NCBI GenBank assembly: GCA_031177845.1
Contig: JAPSGG010000064.1
Coordinates: 1-7,380, forward strand
DNA from: Chromatiales bacterium
GTDB taxonomy: Bacteria; Pseudomonadota; Gammaproteobacteria; JACCYU01
DNA length: 7,380 bases
Direction: 5' to 3'
Below the pieces are notes generated by a model, which made no database searches, was not told the origin of the DNA, and worked only from the letters and a program-made list of their open reading frames with translations. The number at the start of each line of letters is the position of its first letter. Position 1 is the first letter of the stretch. Of the stretch, positions 1 to 7,003 are shown piece after piece. A program made the translations under genes and the position numbers.

Positions 1-1
1 A

Positions 2-1843
2 CGCTTTGACAATGGCCGGGACTTTGTCCCAACTAACCGATGGATTGTATTCGGCCATCACTTCGCGGCGATTGCAGGTCCCGGCCCGCTGATCGGCCCG
101 ACGCTCGCCGCGCAGTTCGGCTATCTGCCGGGTACGCTATGGATATTGGTCGGTGCGGTGCTGGGCGGATGCGTGCAGGACATGGTGATCATGTGGTGTT
201 CCACGCGCCGTGCCGGCAGAAGTCTGGGGCAGATGGCGCGTGACGAATTGGGGCCCATCGGCGGCGTCGCCGCGCTGGCGGGTACCATGCTGATCATGAT
301 CATCCTCATCGCGGTGCTCGGCCTGGTAGTGGTCAATGCCATGAAGCACAGCCCGTGGGCCACGTCCACCGTCGCCGCCACGATTCCGATCGCGGTGCTG
401 ATCGGTCTGTATATGCGCAATATCCGCCCGGGCCGGATACTGGAAGGTTCATTCATTGGCGTCGCGTTGCTGTTGCTTGCGGTGGCAGGCGGCGGGTGGA
501 TCGACAACCACGATGTACTCCGCCACTACTTCGATCAGGACGGCCGGACATTGGCGTGGTTCATCATCAGCTATGGCTTTCTCGCGGCAGTTCTGCCGGT
601 CTGGTTGCTGCTGGCGCCCCGGGATTATCTTTCCACGTTCATGAAGCTCGGGACGATATTTCTGCTCGCCATTGCCATTGTGCTTCTGCGGCCGGAGGTG
701 CAGATGCCTGCCGTCACGCAATTCATCGATGGCACCGGCCCTATATTCGGCGGCGACATCTTCCCATTCGTGTTTATCACCGTCGCCTGCGGAGCCGTGT
801 CGGGCTTTCACGCGCTTATTTCGTCCGGCACGACGCCCAAGCTGCTGGCGAACGAAAAGGACATCCGCATGATCGGCTACGGCAGCATGGCACTCGAGTC
901 CTTCGTCGGCATCATGGCGATGATCGCCGCCTGTGTGCTGGACCCCGGCGTCTTCTTCGCCATTAACAGCCCGGCCGGGGTGGTGGGCGCGGAGGCCACT
1001 CAAGCCGCGGCCACAATCTCATCCTGGGGTTTTCCGGTCAGCGTAGAACAGATGGACCAGCTGGCGCAGGATATGGGCGAGGCCACACTGTTCGCGCGCA
1101 CCGGCGGCGCGCCCTCTCTCGCGGTGGGGATGGCCAGCATTTTTGGCAGCGCCTTCGGCGGCATTTTGTTGTCTGGATGGTACCACTTCGCCATTATGTT
1201 TGAGGCGCTTTTTATTCTGACTACACTGGATGCTGGCACCCGTGTCGGCCGCTTCATGCTTCAGGACCTCCTCGGCAATGTATGGAGGCCGCTGGGTCGC
1301 ACATCTTGGTATCCGTCCGTTTTTGTGACCAGTGGCGTGGTCGTCGCCGCATGGGGTTATTTTCTGTATATCGGTGTGATTGACCCGAACGGCGGCGTGA
1401 ACATCCTGTGGCCCTTGTTCGGCATCGCGAATCAGATGTTGGCCGCGATTGCGCTGTGTGTTGCTACCGGGATCCTGGTCAAGTGCGGCAAGCGGAAATA
1501 CGCGTGGGTGACAGGTCTGCCGCTGGCCTGGTTGGCGATTGTCACCACCACCGCGGCATGGCAGAAGATCGCGAGCGCTGACGTTCGTGTGGGTTTCTTC
1601 GCCGGTGCCGATGCCTTAGCGGATAAGCTGGCCTCCGGGGCGTTATTGCCTGAGCAAGCTGCCGTCGCGCCACAACTGATCTTCAACCTGCACCTGGACG
1701 CGTGGCTTACTGGTTTCTTTGTCGTGGTGGTTTGGATCGTCATTCTCGATATGCTGCGGGTCTGCTATCGCCACATACGAGGCCTGCCGGTGCGCCCTCT
1801 TACCGAGACGCCGCGTCAACCCAGCCGGTTGGCTTCGGCTTAG
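2..1843 (+). CDS. cstA: CstA-family carbon starvation / pyruvate transporter, 5' partial
   Basis: Inner-membrane transporter of the CstA/BtsT family, whose E. coli members import pyruvate and have been linked to peptide use in carbon starvation. The reading frame is open from base 2, so the start lies outside the window; the first ATG inside (146) is not the true start, because family-typical sequence precedes it. The visible part is 613 residues, against about 690-715 for full-length relatives, so roughly 70 N-terminal residues are missing. Landmarks in visible numbering: DFVPTN (7-12), [16 protein letters not shown] (18-33), [16 protein letters not shown] (267-282) and FGIANQMLA (473-481), the last in the C-terminal five-helix region. 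Many hydrophobic segments run through to the end, and the short charged tail after about residue 590 is probably cytoplasmic. It is followed by a ybdD-type gene, the usual partner. Family assignment is secure; the substrate (pyruvate or peptide) is inferred. Confidence 0.96.
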   Translation, partial: RFDNGRDFVPTNRWIVFGHHFAAIAGPGPLIGPTLAAQFGYLPGTLWILVGAVLGGCVQDMVIMWCSTRRAGRSLGQMARDELGPIGGVAALAGTMLIMIILIAVLGLVVVNAMKHSPWATSTVAATIPIAVLIGLYMRNIRPGRILEGSFIGVALLLLAVAGGGWIDNHDVLRHYFDQDGRTLAWFIISYGFLAAVLPVWLLLAPRDYLSTFMKLGTIFLLAIAIVLLRPEVQMPAVTQFIDGTGPIFGGDIFPFVFITVACGAVSGFHALISSGTTPKLLANEKDIRMIGYGSMALESFVGIMAMIAACVLDPGVFFAINSPAGVVGAEATQAAATISSWGFPVSVEQMDQLAQDMGEATLFARTGGAPSLAVGMASIFGSAFGGILLSGWYHFAIMFEALFILTTLDAGTRVGRFMLQDLLGNVWRPLGRTSWYPSVFVTSGVVVAAWGYFLYIGVIDPNGGVNILWPLFGIANQMLAAIALCVATGILVKCGKRKYAWVTGLPLAWLAIVTTTAAWQKIASADVRVGFFAGADALADKLASGALLPEQAAVAPQLIFNLHLDAWLTGFFVVVVWIVILDMLRVCYRHIRGLPVRPLTETPRQPSRLASA

Positions 1844-1864
1844 TGGCGGGCGGCGGGAAAACCC

Positions 1865-2056
1865 ATGCCGATCGAAATACCTAAATTGCTCAAAGCGATT
1901 TGGCGCTTCGCGCGCGAACTATCCGGTGACGACGCCTACGAGCGGTACCTGCGACATTGCGCTCAGAAACATCCGCATCAGACGCCGCTCTGCCGCAAGT
2001 CATTTTTCAGGCAGGAACAGGAGCGGAAGTGGAGCGGGGTGAACCAGTGCTGTTAA
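1865..2056 (+). CDS. ybdD: YbdD/YjiX-family small protein (DUF466-type)
   Basis: A 63-residue, probably cytosolic protein of the YbdD/YjiX family. Seen in the sequence: a charged helical N-terminal half with GDDAYERYLRH (21-31), the signature HPHQTPL (36-42), FFRQEQ (47-52) and a terminal CC pair; E. coli YbdD has the same length, the same HPxQTP core and also ends in CC. The ATG lies 21 bp after the cstA stop, with a purine-rich GGGAAAA stretch before it as a modest ribosome site, so the two are almost certainly co-transcribed. Members nearly always sit next to CstA or BtsT transporters, which suggests an accessory role in transport, but the biochemical role cannot be read from the sequence. 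The cysteines at 62-63 and near 32 and 43 could bind metal or form disulfides, which is inference only. Confidence 0.92.
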   Translation: MPIEIPKLLKAIWRFARELSGDDAYERYLRHCAQKHPHQTPLCRKSFFRQEQERKWSGVNQCC

Positions 2057-2084
2057 GTTCAGATCCGTCGTCTTGCGAGATGAT

Positions 2085-3365
2085 TTATAGCGAAGCCAGC
2101 ACCTTACCGGCCGCGTTGATGGTGGCAGCGATATCCTCTTCGCTGTGGGCGCTGGATACGAAACCGGCCTCAAATGCCGAAGGGGCGAGGTAGACGCCCT
2201 CATCCAGCATACCCCTGTAGAAGCTTTTGAAGCGTTCCACGTGACAAGCGATCACTTGGGCGTAGTAGGTGACCTTTTTTTCCTCCGTAAAGAACAGTCC
2301 AAACATACCGCCCAGCCGGTTAGCCTTCATGGGAATACCAGCCGCAATTGCGTCGTCGAGGATAGTATCGACCAATTCGCCCGTCTTGTCGGAGAGATCT
2401 TCAAAAAATCTAGGTGTGGTAATCAATTCCAGCGTCTTGAGTCCGGCCGTCATAGCGATTGGATTCCCAGACAGGGTGCCGGCTTGGTATACGGGTCCTA
2501 GCGGGGCAAGTTGCTCCATGATTTCACGCCTGCCGCCAAAGGCGCCCACCGGCATGCCGCCGCCAATCACCTTACCGAGCGTAGTCAGATCCGGCTCGAT
2601 GCCGTAATGTGCCTGCGCGCCACCCAAGGCGACGCGAAAGCCCGTCATAACTTCGTCAAATATCAAGACCGTGCCGTATTCGTCGCACAGTGCTCGCAGC
2701 CCTTCCAGAAAACCCGGCACGGGGAGCACGCAATTCATATTTCCGGCCACCGGTTCAACGATGATGCAGGCAATTTCGCGGCCGTGCTGTTCGAAGGCCT
2801 CGCGTACCTGGGCGATGTCGTTATAGGTGAGGTTGAGGGTAAGCTCAGCGAGCGCACTCGGCACGCCCGGTGAACTGGGCACGCCCAACGAGAGTGCGCC
2901 CGAGCCCGCCTTGACCAGCAGCGAATCGGCGTGCCCATGATAGCAGCCTTCGAACTTGACGATAAGATTGCGACCCGTATAGGCGCGCGCCAGTCGGATC
3001 GCGCTCATGGTGGCCTCGGTGCCCGAGTTGACCATGCGCACCATTTCGAGGGACGGAATCAGTTCGCAGATCTTATTCGCCATCGCTGTTTCAAGTCGGG
3101 TAGGCGCGCCGAAGCTCAATCCCTTTGTGGCAGCCTCGCGCACTGCCTCAACGACCTCAGGATGAGCGTGACCCAGGATCATGGGGCCCCAGGAGCCCAC
3201 GTAGTCGATATACCGCCGGCCTTGCGCATCGAACACGTTAGCGCCTTGCGCGCGTTCGATAAAAGGAGGGTCCATCCCCATCGCCGCGCACGCGCGCACC
3301 GGCGAGTTGACTCCGCCTGGGATGCGCCGGCGGGCCTGTGCGAATAGGTCCTGCAATTCGGTCAT
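2085..3365 (-). CDS. hemL: Glutamate-1-semialdehyde 2,1-aminomutase
   Basis: A PLP-dependent cytosolic enzyme that converts glutamate-1-semialdehyde into 5-aminolevulinate, the last step of the C5 route to haem and other tetrapyrroles. The protein has 426 residues, the same size as E. coli HemL. Visible landmarks: [10 protein letters not shown] near the N-terminus (16-25), [15 protein letters not shown] (113-127) for cofactor phosphate binding, the mobile loop [16 protein letters not shown] (154-169), [10 protein letters not shown] (235-244) with the PLP-pyridine Asp, and [14 protein letters not shown] (262-275), where K265 is the Schiff-base lysine. No active-site residue appears to be missing. 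The ATG is preceded by only a weak GAG-type ribosome site. It is the last gene of the thiD-thiE-hemL unit, 39 bp after thiE, so it probably depends on that transcript. Its presence implies the C5 pathway rather than ALA synthase in this organism. Confidence 0.97.
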   Translation of the reverse strand: MTELQDLFAQARRRIPGGVNSPVRACAAMGMDPPFIERAQGANVFDAQGRRYIDYVGSWGPMILGHAHPEVVEAVREAATKGLSFGAPTRLETAMANKICELIPSLEMVRMVNSGTEATMSAIRLARAYTGRNLIVKFEGCYHGHADSLLVKAGSGALSLGVPSSPGVPSALAELTLNLTYNDIAQVREAFEQHGREIACIIVEPVAGNMNCVLPVPGFLEGLRALCDEYGTVLIFDEVMTGFRVALGGAQAHYGIEPDLTTLGKVIGGGMPVGAFGGRREIMEQLAPLGPVYQAGTLSGNPIAMTAGLKTLELITTPRFFEDLSDKTGELVDTILDDAIAAGIPMKANRLGGMFGLFFTEEKKVTYYAQVIACHVERFKSFYRGMLDEGVYLAPSAFEAGFVSSAHSEEDIAATINAAGKVLASL

Positions 3366-3404
3366 ATCGATGGTCGCTCGAAACGGAGCGCAGATCGCGG
3401 CCCC

Positions 3405-4049
3405 TTAATCGAACAGAGCAGCGAATGCCTGAGCCGCCGCATGCGGGTCCGGTTGCGCGAAGACGCCTGTGATCACGGCCAACATGTCGGCGCCTGCGCG
3501 GATCAGCGGCGCTGCATTATCGACCGTGATCCCGCCGATCGCGCACACCGGAAGTTCAAGTTCACGCCGCGCCCGCCGCAGTAAATCCAAGTTTGCGGAG
3601 ACGGCCTCCGGCTTAATAGGGGAGGGGAAAAAGCTACCGAAAGCGATGTAATCGGCGCCTTTTCGCCACGCCCATTGGGCGCGCGAGAAATCATTGTAAC
3701 AAGACACGCCGATGATCGCGTATGGACCTAAGGCGGCGCGGGCCTCATCGATTGTCGTGTCATCTGATCCTAGGTGCACGCCTTGCGCGTGCACTGCGCC
3801 GGCGAGATCGACATCGTCATTGACTATGAGCGGGATGTGATGGCGATTGCAGAGATCGAGCAGCGCCCGCGCCTGCGACTGCCGCAGCGTAGAACTGTTG
3901 CTCTTGTCGCGGTATTGCACCAGACGGGCGCCTCCCAAGATCGCCCGCTCGACCTTTGCGACGATCGCTTCCGGCGGGGTGAGCGCAGGGTCGGTAATCG
4001 CGTAGAGCCCGCGAGGTGCGGCTTGGACTTTAAGCCGCTGCCAACCCAT
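3405..4049 (-). CDS. thiE: Thiamine-phosphate synthase
   Basis: Cytosolic TIM-barrel enzyme that joins HMP-pyrophosphate to the carboxylated thiazole phosphate to give thiamine phosphate and pyrophosphate. The 214-residue protein has the whole motif series: GLYAITD (14-20), QYRDK (45-49) for pyrophosphate contacts, NDDVDLA (77-83) with the Mg-binding Asp, GVHLGSDD (90-97), GVSCYND (114-120), AFGSFFPSPIKP (136-147), whose loop binds substrate, and AIGGIT (170-175). The first 13 residues (MGWQRLKVQAAPR) extend a little before the first strand and no strong ribosome site marks the ATG, but it is the only ATG in frame near the motif. It lies 11 bp after thiD and 39 bp before hemL, which indicates co-transcription and probably translational coupling with thiD. 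No thiazole-branch genes (thiG, thiS, thiH) lie in the window. Confidence 0.96.
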   Translation of the reverse strand: MGWQRLKVQAAPRGLYAITDPALTPPEAIVAKVERAILGGARLVQYRDKSNSSTLRQSQARALLDLCNRHHIPLIVNDDVDLAGAVHAQGVHLGSDDTTIDEARAALGPYAIIGVSCYNDFSRAQWAWRKGADYIAFGSFFPSPIKPEAVSANLDLLRRARRELELPVCAIGGITVDNAAPLIRAGADMLAVITGVFAQPDPHAAAQAFAALFD

Positions 4050-4060
4050 TGCTCAGCGTG

Positions 4061-4876
4061 TTATCGGTTGGCCCAGAAGAAACGGTGAGGCAGCAACTGC
4101 CCCATGCCGATGCGGTAGCCGTGTTTCAACGCCTGCCAGGTGAATTCCTGCGCCTTGTACACGGCGGTGAAGCATTCATCGCCCTGCGCCAGCAGGCCAG
4201 CGAGCGCTGCGGACAGGGTGCAACCCGAGCCATGATAGCTGCCCTCGAGTCGCTCCCACTGATAACGCTCCAGTATACGGTTGTTCCCATACAGGACATT
4301 GACGACCTCGGCGGTATTCTCGTCGCCACCGGTGATCAGCACCGACCCCGCACCATCCGCCAGCAGCGCCATCGCGCAGGCATCCAGCGTATCGGCCTCG
4401 GGCGCGAGTGCGCGTGCCTCGTACCCGTTGGGCGTAACGATCGTCGCCTGGGGCAGCAACAGCGCCTTTATGGCGGCGACCGCTGGATCTTCCGCAAGCG
4501 TGCCACCCCCCCCAGCGACCAGCACCGGGTCGAGCACCACCGGCAATCCTGGATAGTCATTCAGCAGCGTATGGATTGCCTCAATGATCTCGACGCTGCC
4601 CGTCATGCCGATCTTGATCGCGGCCACCGGGATGTCCTCCAACACCACGCGTGCCTGCTGGATGACCAATGCTGCGGGTAAAGGGGTGTAGCCCATCACG
4701 TCGGTCGTATCCTGCACGGTGATTGCGGTCGCGACCGGCGCCGCATGAGAACCCATGCATGCAATGGCCTCGACATCGGCCTGGATGCCCGCGCCACCGG
4801 TCGGGTCTAGGCCGGCCAGCACCAGCACGACGGGGATGCGGGTGTGCTCGTCGGACATTGCACTAATCGGTTGCAT
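4061..4876 (-). CDS. thiD: Hydroxymethylpyrimidine / phosphomethylpyrimidine kinase
   Basis: Ribokinase-like cytosolic kinase that phosphorylates HMP and then HMP-phosphate, giving the pyrophosphate used by ThiE. With the first ATG it has 271 residues. Motifs: AGLDPTGGAGIQAD (21-34), the pyrimidine-binding loop, with Leu where many relatives have Ser; KIGMTGS (88-94); DPVLV (116-120); TPNGYEA (148-154); and GSGCTLSAALAG (216-227), the anion hole that carries the catalytic-region Cys219. The C-terminus ends in a RFFWA-type motif that I recall from proteins of this branch. Start choice is open: ATG at 4876 or ATG at 4858 (residue 7, MSDEH...); neither has a good ribosome site, and the second fits the usual length of relatives better. 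A run of eight G lies in codons 122-124. It leads the thiD-thiE-hemL unit. Confidence 0.95.
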   Translation of the reverse strand: MQPISAMSDEHTRIPVVLVLAGLDPTGGAGIQADVEAIACMGSHAAPVATAITVQDTTDVMGYTPLPAALVIQQARVVLEDIPVAAIKIGMTGSVEIIEAIHTLLNDYPGLPVVLDPVLVAGGGGTLAEDPAVAAIKALLLPQATIVTPNGYEARALAPEADTLDACAMALLADGAGSVLITGGDENTAEVVNVLYGNNRILERYQWERLEGSYHGSGCTLSAALAGLLAQGDECFTAVYKAQEFTWQALKHGYRIGMGQLLPHRFFWANR

Positions 4877-4977
4877 TGAAGGAGGTTTTATCTTAACACT
4901 ACCTGCCGCTTCTCGACGCCCGTTTCGGCCACCGCCGTCGCGGGCATGGTCTGTTCGATCGCGACAAGGTGCGAGCA
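4877..4977. promoter_or_regulatory. Divergent intergenic region between thiD and the rubredoxin gene
   Basis: About 100 bp that must hold promoters for both the minus-strand thiD-thiE-hemL unit and the plus-strand rubredoxin. Reading toward thiD, TAAGAT (4895-4890) could be a -10 element, but no acceptable -35 lies 16-18 bp upstream; a start there would give a nearly leaderless message for the 4876 ATG and about 25 nt of leader for the 4858 ATG. A GC-rich inverted repeat pairs GCCCG (4918-4922) with CGGGC (4941-4945). No TPP riboswitch core motifs (CUGAGA, ACCUGAUC) are visible on either strand. The assignment as a regulatory region rests on gene layout more than on recognised sites. Confidence 0.4.
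4966..4971 (+). promoter_or_regulatory. Ribosome binding site deciding the rubredoxin start
   Basis: AAGGTG lies six bases before the GTG at 4978, a good Shine-Dalgarno distance. The other in-frame GTG (4969) is inside this motif and has no purine-rich sequence of its own upstream, so 4978 is preferred. The 4978 start also gives the pattern M-x-E-Y-K-T-Y before the first Cys, as in many proteobacterial rubredoxins. Confidence 0.55.
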
Positions 4978-5151
4978 GTGAAAGAATACAAGACCTACAT
5001 GTGTACGGTGTGTGGCTTTATCTATGACGAGGCGCTCGGCTGGCCGGAAGACGGTATCCCGCCTGGCACGCGCTGGGAGGACGTGCCGGAGACTTGGGTA
5101 TGTCCGGAATGCGGCGCGACCAAGGATGATTTCGAGATGGAGGAGATCTGA
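4978..5151 (+). CDS. Rubredoxin
   Basis: A 57-residue cytosolic electron carrier with one iron held by four cysteines. From the GTG at 4978 the ligands are Cys9 and Cys12 ([11 protein letters not shown]) and Cys42 and Cys45 ([12 protein letters not shown]). The core [14 protein letters not shown] (30-43) is the conserved rubredoxin knuckle region, and the length is that of a classic single-domain rubredoxin. An upstream GTG at 4969 would add three residues, and the ATG at 4999 would leave only one residue before the first Cys. It is divergent from thiD; I recall rubredoxins next to thiD/thiE/hemL clusters in other proteobacteria, which suggests conserved synteny but no known shared pathway. 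Its redox partner is not in the window. The gene stands alone and converges on the aldolase gene 104 bp downstream, with no clear hairpin terminator in that gap. Confidence 0.95.
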   Translation: MKEYKTYMCTVCGFIYDEALGWPEDGIPPGTRWEDVPETWVCPECGATKDDFEMEEI

Positions 5152-5235
5152 TCCGGGCTGGTGCGACCCATTCGCAAGTTCAGAACAAGCTTCAGCCGCG
5201 AATATCGACCCGCCGGGAAGGCGCCCTGTGTCTGC

Positions 5236-5316
5236 GGCGGATTGCTCCCTCGATATCAATGGCTATCAATCGTTCCAGCCTGCCTGGCAATGAACGCAGT
5301 CTTGGCGGATTGCTCC
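5236..5316. repeat. 13-bp direct repeat across the 3' end of the aldolase gene
   Basis: GGCGGATTGCTCC occurs at 5236-5248 and again at 5304-5316, 68 bp apart. The second copy encodes EQSA near the aldolase C-terminus and the first lies just beyond its stop codon. Between them TATCAAT is also repeated at 5254-5260 and 5264-5270. The offset of 68 is not a multiple of three. These may be traces of a small local duplication, or chance. Confidence 0.4.
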
Positions 5317-5822
5317 AGCGAGCAGGTCCATTTGTAGGCGAGATTAAGGGTCTTTCCGCAGGCGTAAACGCCGTGGCCGCGCACGATAGTGACAGGATAT
5401 TCGGCCAACATCTCGGCGACTCGCGTGGGCGATTGCTTTAGGTAGTCCTCATACGCGATCGCAATCACCGGAACCTTAGGAAAGTATAGCTGGCCTTCGA
5501 AATCCACCGGCGCGAACGCTTCGCCATTCAATGTCAGCGCCACGCTATAAGCGCCGTGACTGTGCAGCACTGCGCGGGCCTGCGGATTTCGCCGGTAGAC
5601 CTGGATATGCAATGGGGCATCCAAGGAGGCGCCATCGCCGCATTGGCCATCGATACCGCAGGTGATCAACTCGTCTGCCGTCAAAGTGTCCGCGCACGCG
5701 CTTGTGGGCGTTACCCAGATGGTATCGCCGTCGCGCGCCGAGGCATTACCGCTGTGAGAATCATTGTAGCCGTACTGGCGCAACCAGCGGTAATGGCGGA
5801 CCAGTTCCTCTCGTATGTTCAT
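5256..5822 (-). CDS. Short class II aldolase/adducin-family protein
   Basis: A 188-residue, zinc-dependent, probably cytosolic protein of the family that includes L-fuculose-phosphate aldolase, methylthioribulose-1-phosphate dehydratase (MtnB) and ribulose-phosphate epimerase. Seen: SGNASAR (24-30) and TPTSA (38-42), the phosphate-binding loops; HSHG (87-90) and RGHG (148-151), giving the expected zinc ligands H87, H89 and H150; and SLDAPLH (66-72), which places Asp68 where aldolases have the catalytic Glu. The open frame continues upstream to 6002, but those 60 residues look non-coding and the family fold begins with MNIREELVRHYRWL, so ATG 5822 is chosen; its ribosome site is weak. It is divergent from the nucleoside kinase. 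The substrate is unknown: sugar-phosphate aldolase, dehydratase or epimerase activity are all possible. Lacking the C-terminal part typical of AraD, it is not a standard epimerase. Confidence 0.88.
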   Translation of the reverse strand: MNIREELVRHYRWLRQYGYNDSHSGNASARDGDTIWVTPTSACADTLTADELITCGIDGQCGDGASLDAPLHIQVYRRNPQARAVLHSHGAYSVALTLNGEAFAPVDFEGQLYFPKVPVIAIAYEDYLKQSPTRVAEMLAEYPVTIVRGHGVYACGKTLNLAYKWTCSLEQSAKTAFIARQAGTIDSH

Positions 5823-5906
5823 TAGTATGCCGTGAGCTAGTCGTTTGCGATAGTGGGCGAACTGGGGGCTCGAAGGCGCTGATGATAGTGTTAGAACGAC
5901 GCTAAA

Positions 5907-5942
5907 GCCACGCCACCTGACGATGTACCATACCCTCGTGGC
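5907..5942. repeat. Imperfect dyad in the aldolase-kinase intergenic region
   Basis: GCCACG (5907-5912) is mirrored by CGTGGC (5937-5942) with a 24-bp spacer; the shifted pair CGCCAC/GTGGCG also matches. It sits just upstream of the kinase -35 candidate and between the two divergent genes, where an operator would be expected, but six-base arms in GC-rich DNA are weak evidence. Confidence 0.2.
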
Positions 5943-5955
5943 GCGGCAAGAAGAA

Positions 5956-5984
5956 TTGAGACCCAGGTGGGCATGGTTTACGAT
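5956..5984 (+). promoter_or_regulatory. Candidate sigma70 promoter for the nucleoside kinase gene
   Basis: TTGAGA (5956-5961) matches five of six bases of the -35 consensus, and TACGAT (5979-5984) matches four of six of the -10, with the ideal 17-bp spacer. Transcription would begin near 5991, about 20 bases before the kinase ATG, leaving room for the AAGG ribosome site at 6001-6004. It is the best promoter-like match I found by eye in the window. Confidence 0.45.
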
Positions 5985-6011
5985 GCCTTCATCAAATGAC
6001 AAGGCAAGCTG

Positions 6012-6947
6012 ATGTCAGCGCTGATCTGCGGCTCGTTCGCGTTCGACACCATCATGGTGTTTCCCGACCGTTTCAAGAATCACATTATTCCGGAGCAGGT
6101 GCATATCCTGAACGTTTCGTTCATGGTGCCGGAGATGCGTCGCGAATACGGCGGATGCGCGGGCAATATCGCTTACAGCCTTAAGCTGCTGGGCAGCGAT
6201 GGCAGACCGATGGGCACGGTGGGCCACGACTTCGGTCCATACCGCGACTGGATGGATCAATGCGGCATCAGCCGCGAGTATGTCAGGCAGATCGATGAGG
6301 CCTACACCGCGCAGGCTTATATCACCACCGATCTCGACGACAACCAGATCACGGCCTTTCATCCCGGCGCCATGAGCTATGCACACCTCAACAAGGTGCC
6401 GGCCAACGCTGGGATTACGATCGGCATCGTCTCGCCGGACGGCCGCGACGGCATGATCCAGCACGCGGAGCAATTTGCCGATGCCGGCATCCCCTTCATC
6501 TTTGATCCTGGCCAAGGCCTACCCATGTTTGACGGCGCTGATCTGTTGCACTTTGTCGAGCAGGCGAGTTGGCTAACGCTTAACGACTACGAATCGCGGC
6601 TGATGCAGGAACGCACGGGCTTGTCGCTGGACCAGCTGGCCAAGCGAGTACAGGCAGTGGTGGTGACGCGCGGTGGCGAAGGATCGCGCGTGTACAGCGG
6701 CCATCGGCAGATCGATGTGCCGGCCGCGCCCGCGCGTATCTCAAGAGATCCCACGGGTTGCGGCGATGCCTACCGCGCGGGGCTCTTATACGGCTTGATG
6801 CAGAATATGGACTGGGAGACGACCGGCCGCGTGGCCGCGCTCATGGGCGCCATCAAGGTCCAGTACAATGGGACGCAGAACCATCGCTTCACGCGGGAGG
6901 AGTTTCACGCCCAGTTCAGGGAGGCCTTCGGCTACGCGCTCGAATAG
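6012..6947 (+). CDS. PfkB-family nucleoside / adenosine kinase
   Basis: A 311-residue cytosolic kinase of the ribokinase superfamily that probably transfers phosphate to the 5'-hydroxyl of a nucleoside. Visible: ICGSFAFDTIM (5-15) in the first strand; YGGCAGNIAYSLKLLG (46-61), the first PfkB signature with the sugar-binding GG/N; TAQAYITTDLDDNQITAFHPGAM (99-121), lid and substrate region; FDPGQGLPMFDG (164-175); TRGGEGS (219-225); and DPTGCGDAYRAGLL (246-259), the second signature with the anion hole and the catalytic base Asp252. From memory these blocks closely match the Burkholderia thailandensis nucleoside kinase, which accepts several nucleosides, so substrate range may be broader than adenosine. 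The ATG has AAGG seven bases upstream. It is divergent from the aldolase gene and has its own likely promoter. A sugar kinase role is the main alternative, less likely given the similarity. Confidence 0.92.
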   Translation: MSALICGSFAFDTIMVFPDRFKNHIIPEQVHILNVSFMVPEMRREYGGCAGNIAYSLKLLGSDGRPMGTVGHDFGPYRDWMDQCGISREYVRQIDEAYTAQAYITTDLDDNQITAFHPGAMSYAHLNKVPANAGITIGIVSPDGRDGMIQHAEQFADAGIPFIFDPGQGLPMFDGADLLHFVEQASWLTLNDYESRLMQERTGLSLDQLAKRVQAVVVTRGGEGSRVYSGHRQIDVPAAPARISRDPTGCGDAYRAGLLYGLMQNMDWETTGRVAALMGAIKVQYNGTQNHRFTREEFHAQFREAFGYALE

Positions 6948-7003
6948 GCGTCTTCGCGCAGGTTTCCCCTGGGAATGATTCGCAGGCGGATAGGGCCGAT
7001 TAT

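Noticed and set aside
449..1003. Open frame of 184 codons on the minus strand inside cstA
   Set aside because: The cstA frame holds all family motifs; the antisense product is low-complexity and rich in Arg, His and Asp, typical of a shadow frame.
2057..2084. Terminator between convergent ybdD and hemL
   Set aside because: The 28-bp gap holds no stem with a T-run; any terminator must lie inside the coding ends or act by Rho.
4049..4681. Long open frame (210 codons) on the plus strand opposite thiD
   Set aside because: It overlaps a clear thiD, has no recognisable domain and is the kind of antisense frame GC-rich codon bias produces.
4877..4977. TPP riboswitch upstream of thiD
   Set aside because: The conserved core motifs of the TPP aptamer are absent on both strands and the leader is too short for the full fold.
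4946..4981. Eleven-codon frame ending in TGA that overlaps the rubredoxin GTG, a possible leader peptide
   Set aside because: No ribosome site precedes its ATG and it has no run of a regulatory amino acid; the overlap is probably chance.
4888..5259. Minus-strand frame of 123 codons across the rubredoxin gene
   Set aside because: It is antisense to a certain rubredoxin and shows no recognisable domain.
5823..6002. Sixty-residue N-terminal extension of the aldolase frame
   Set aside because: The extension has no family similarity, would take up nearly all of the intergenic region and overlaps the kinase promoter candidate.
6948..7003. Bidirectional terminator between the kinase and HAD genes
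   Set aside because: TTCCC/GGGAA pairs only with a two-base loop and GGGC/GCCC has a four-base stem; neither is followed by a T-run.
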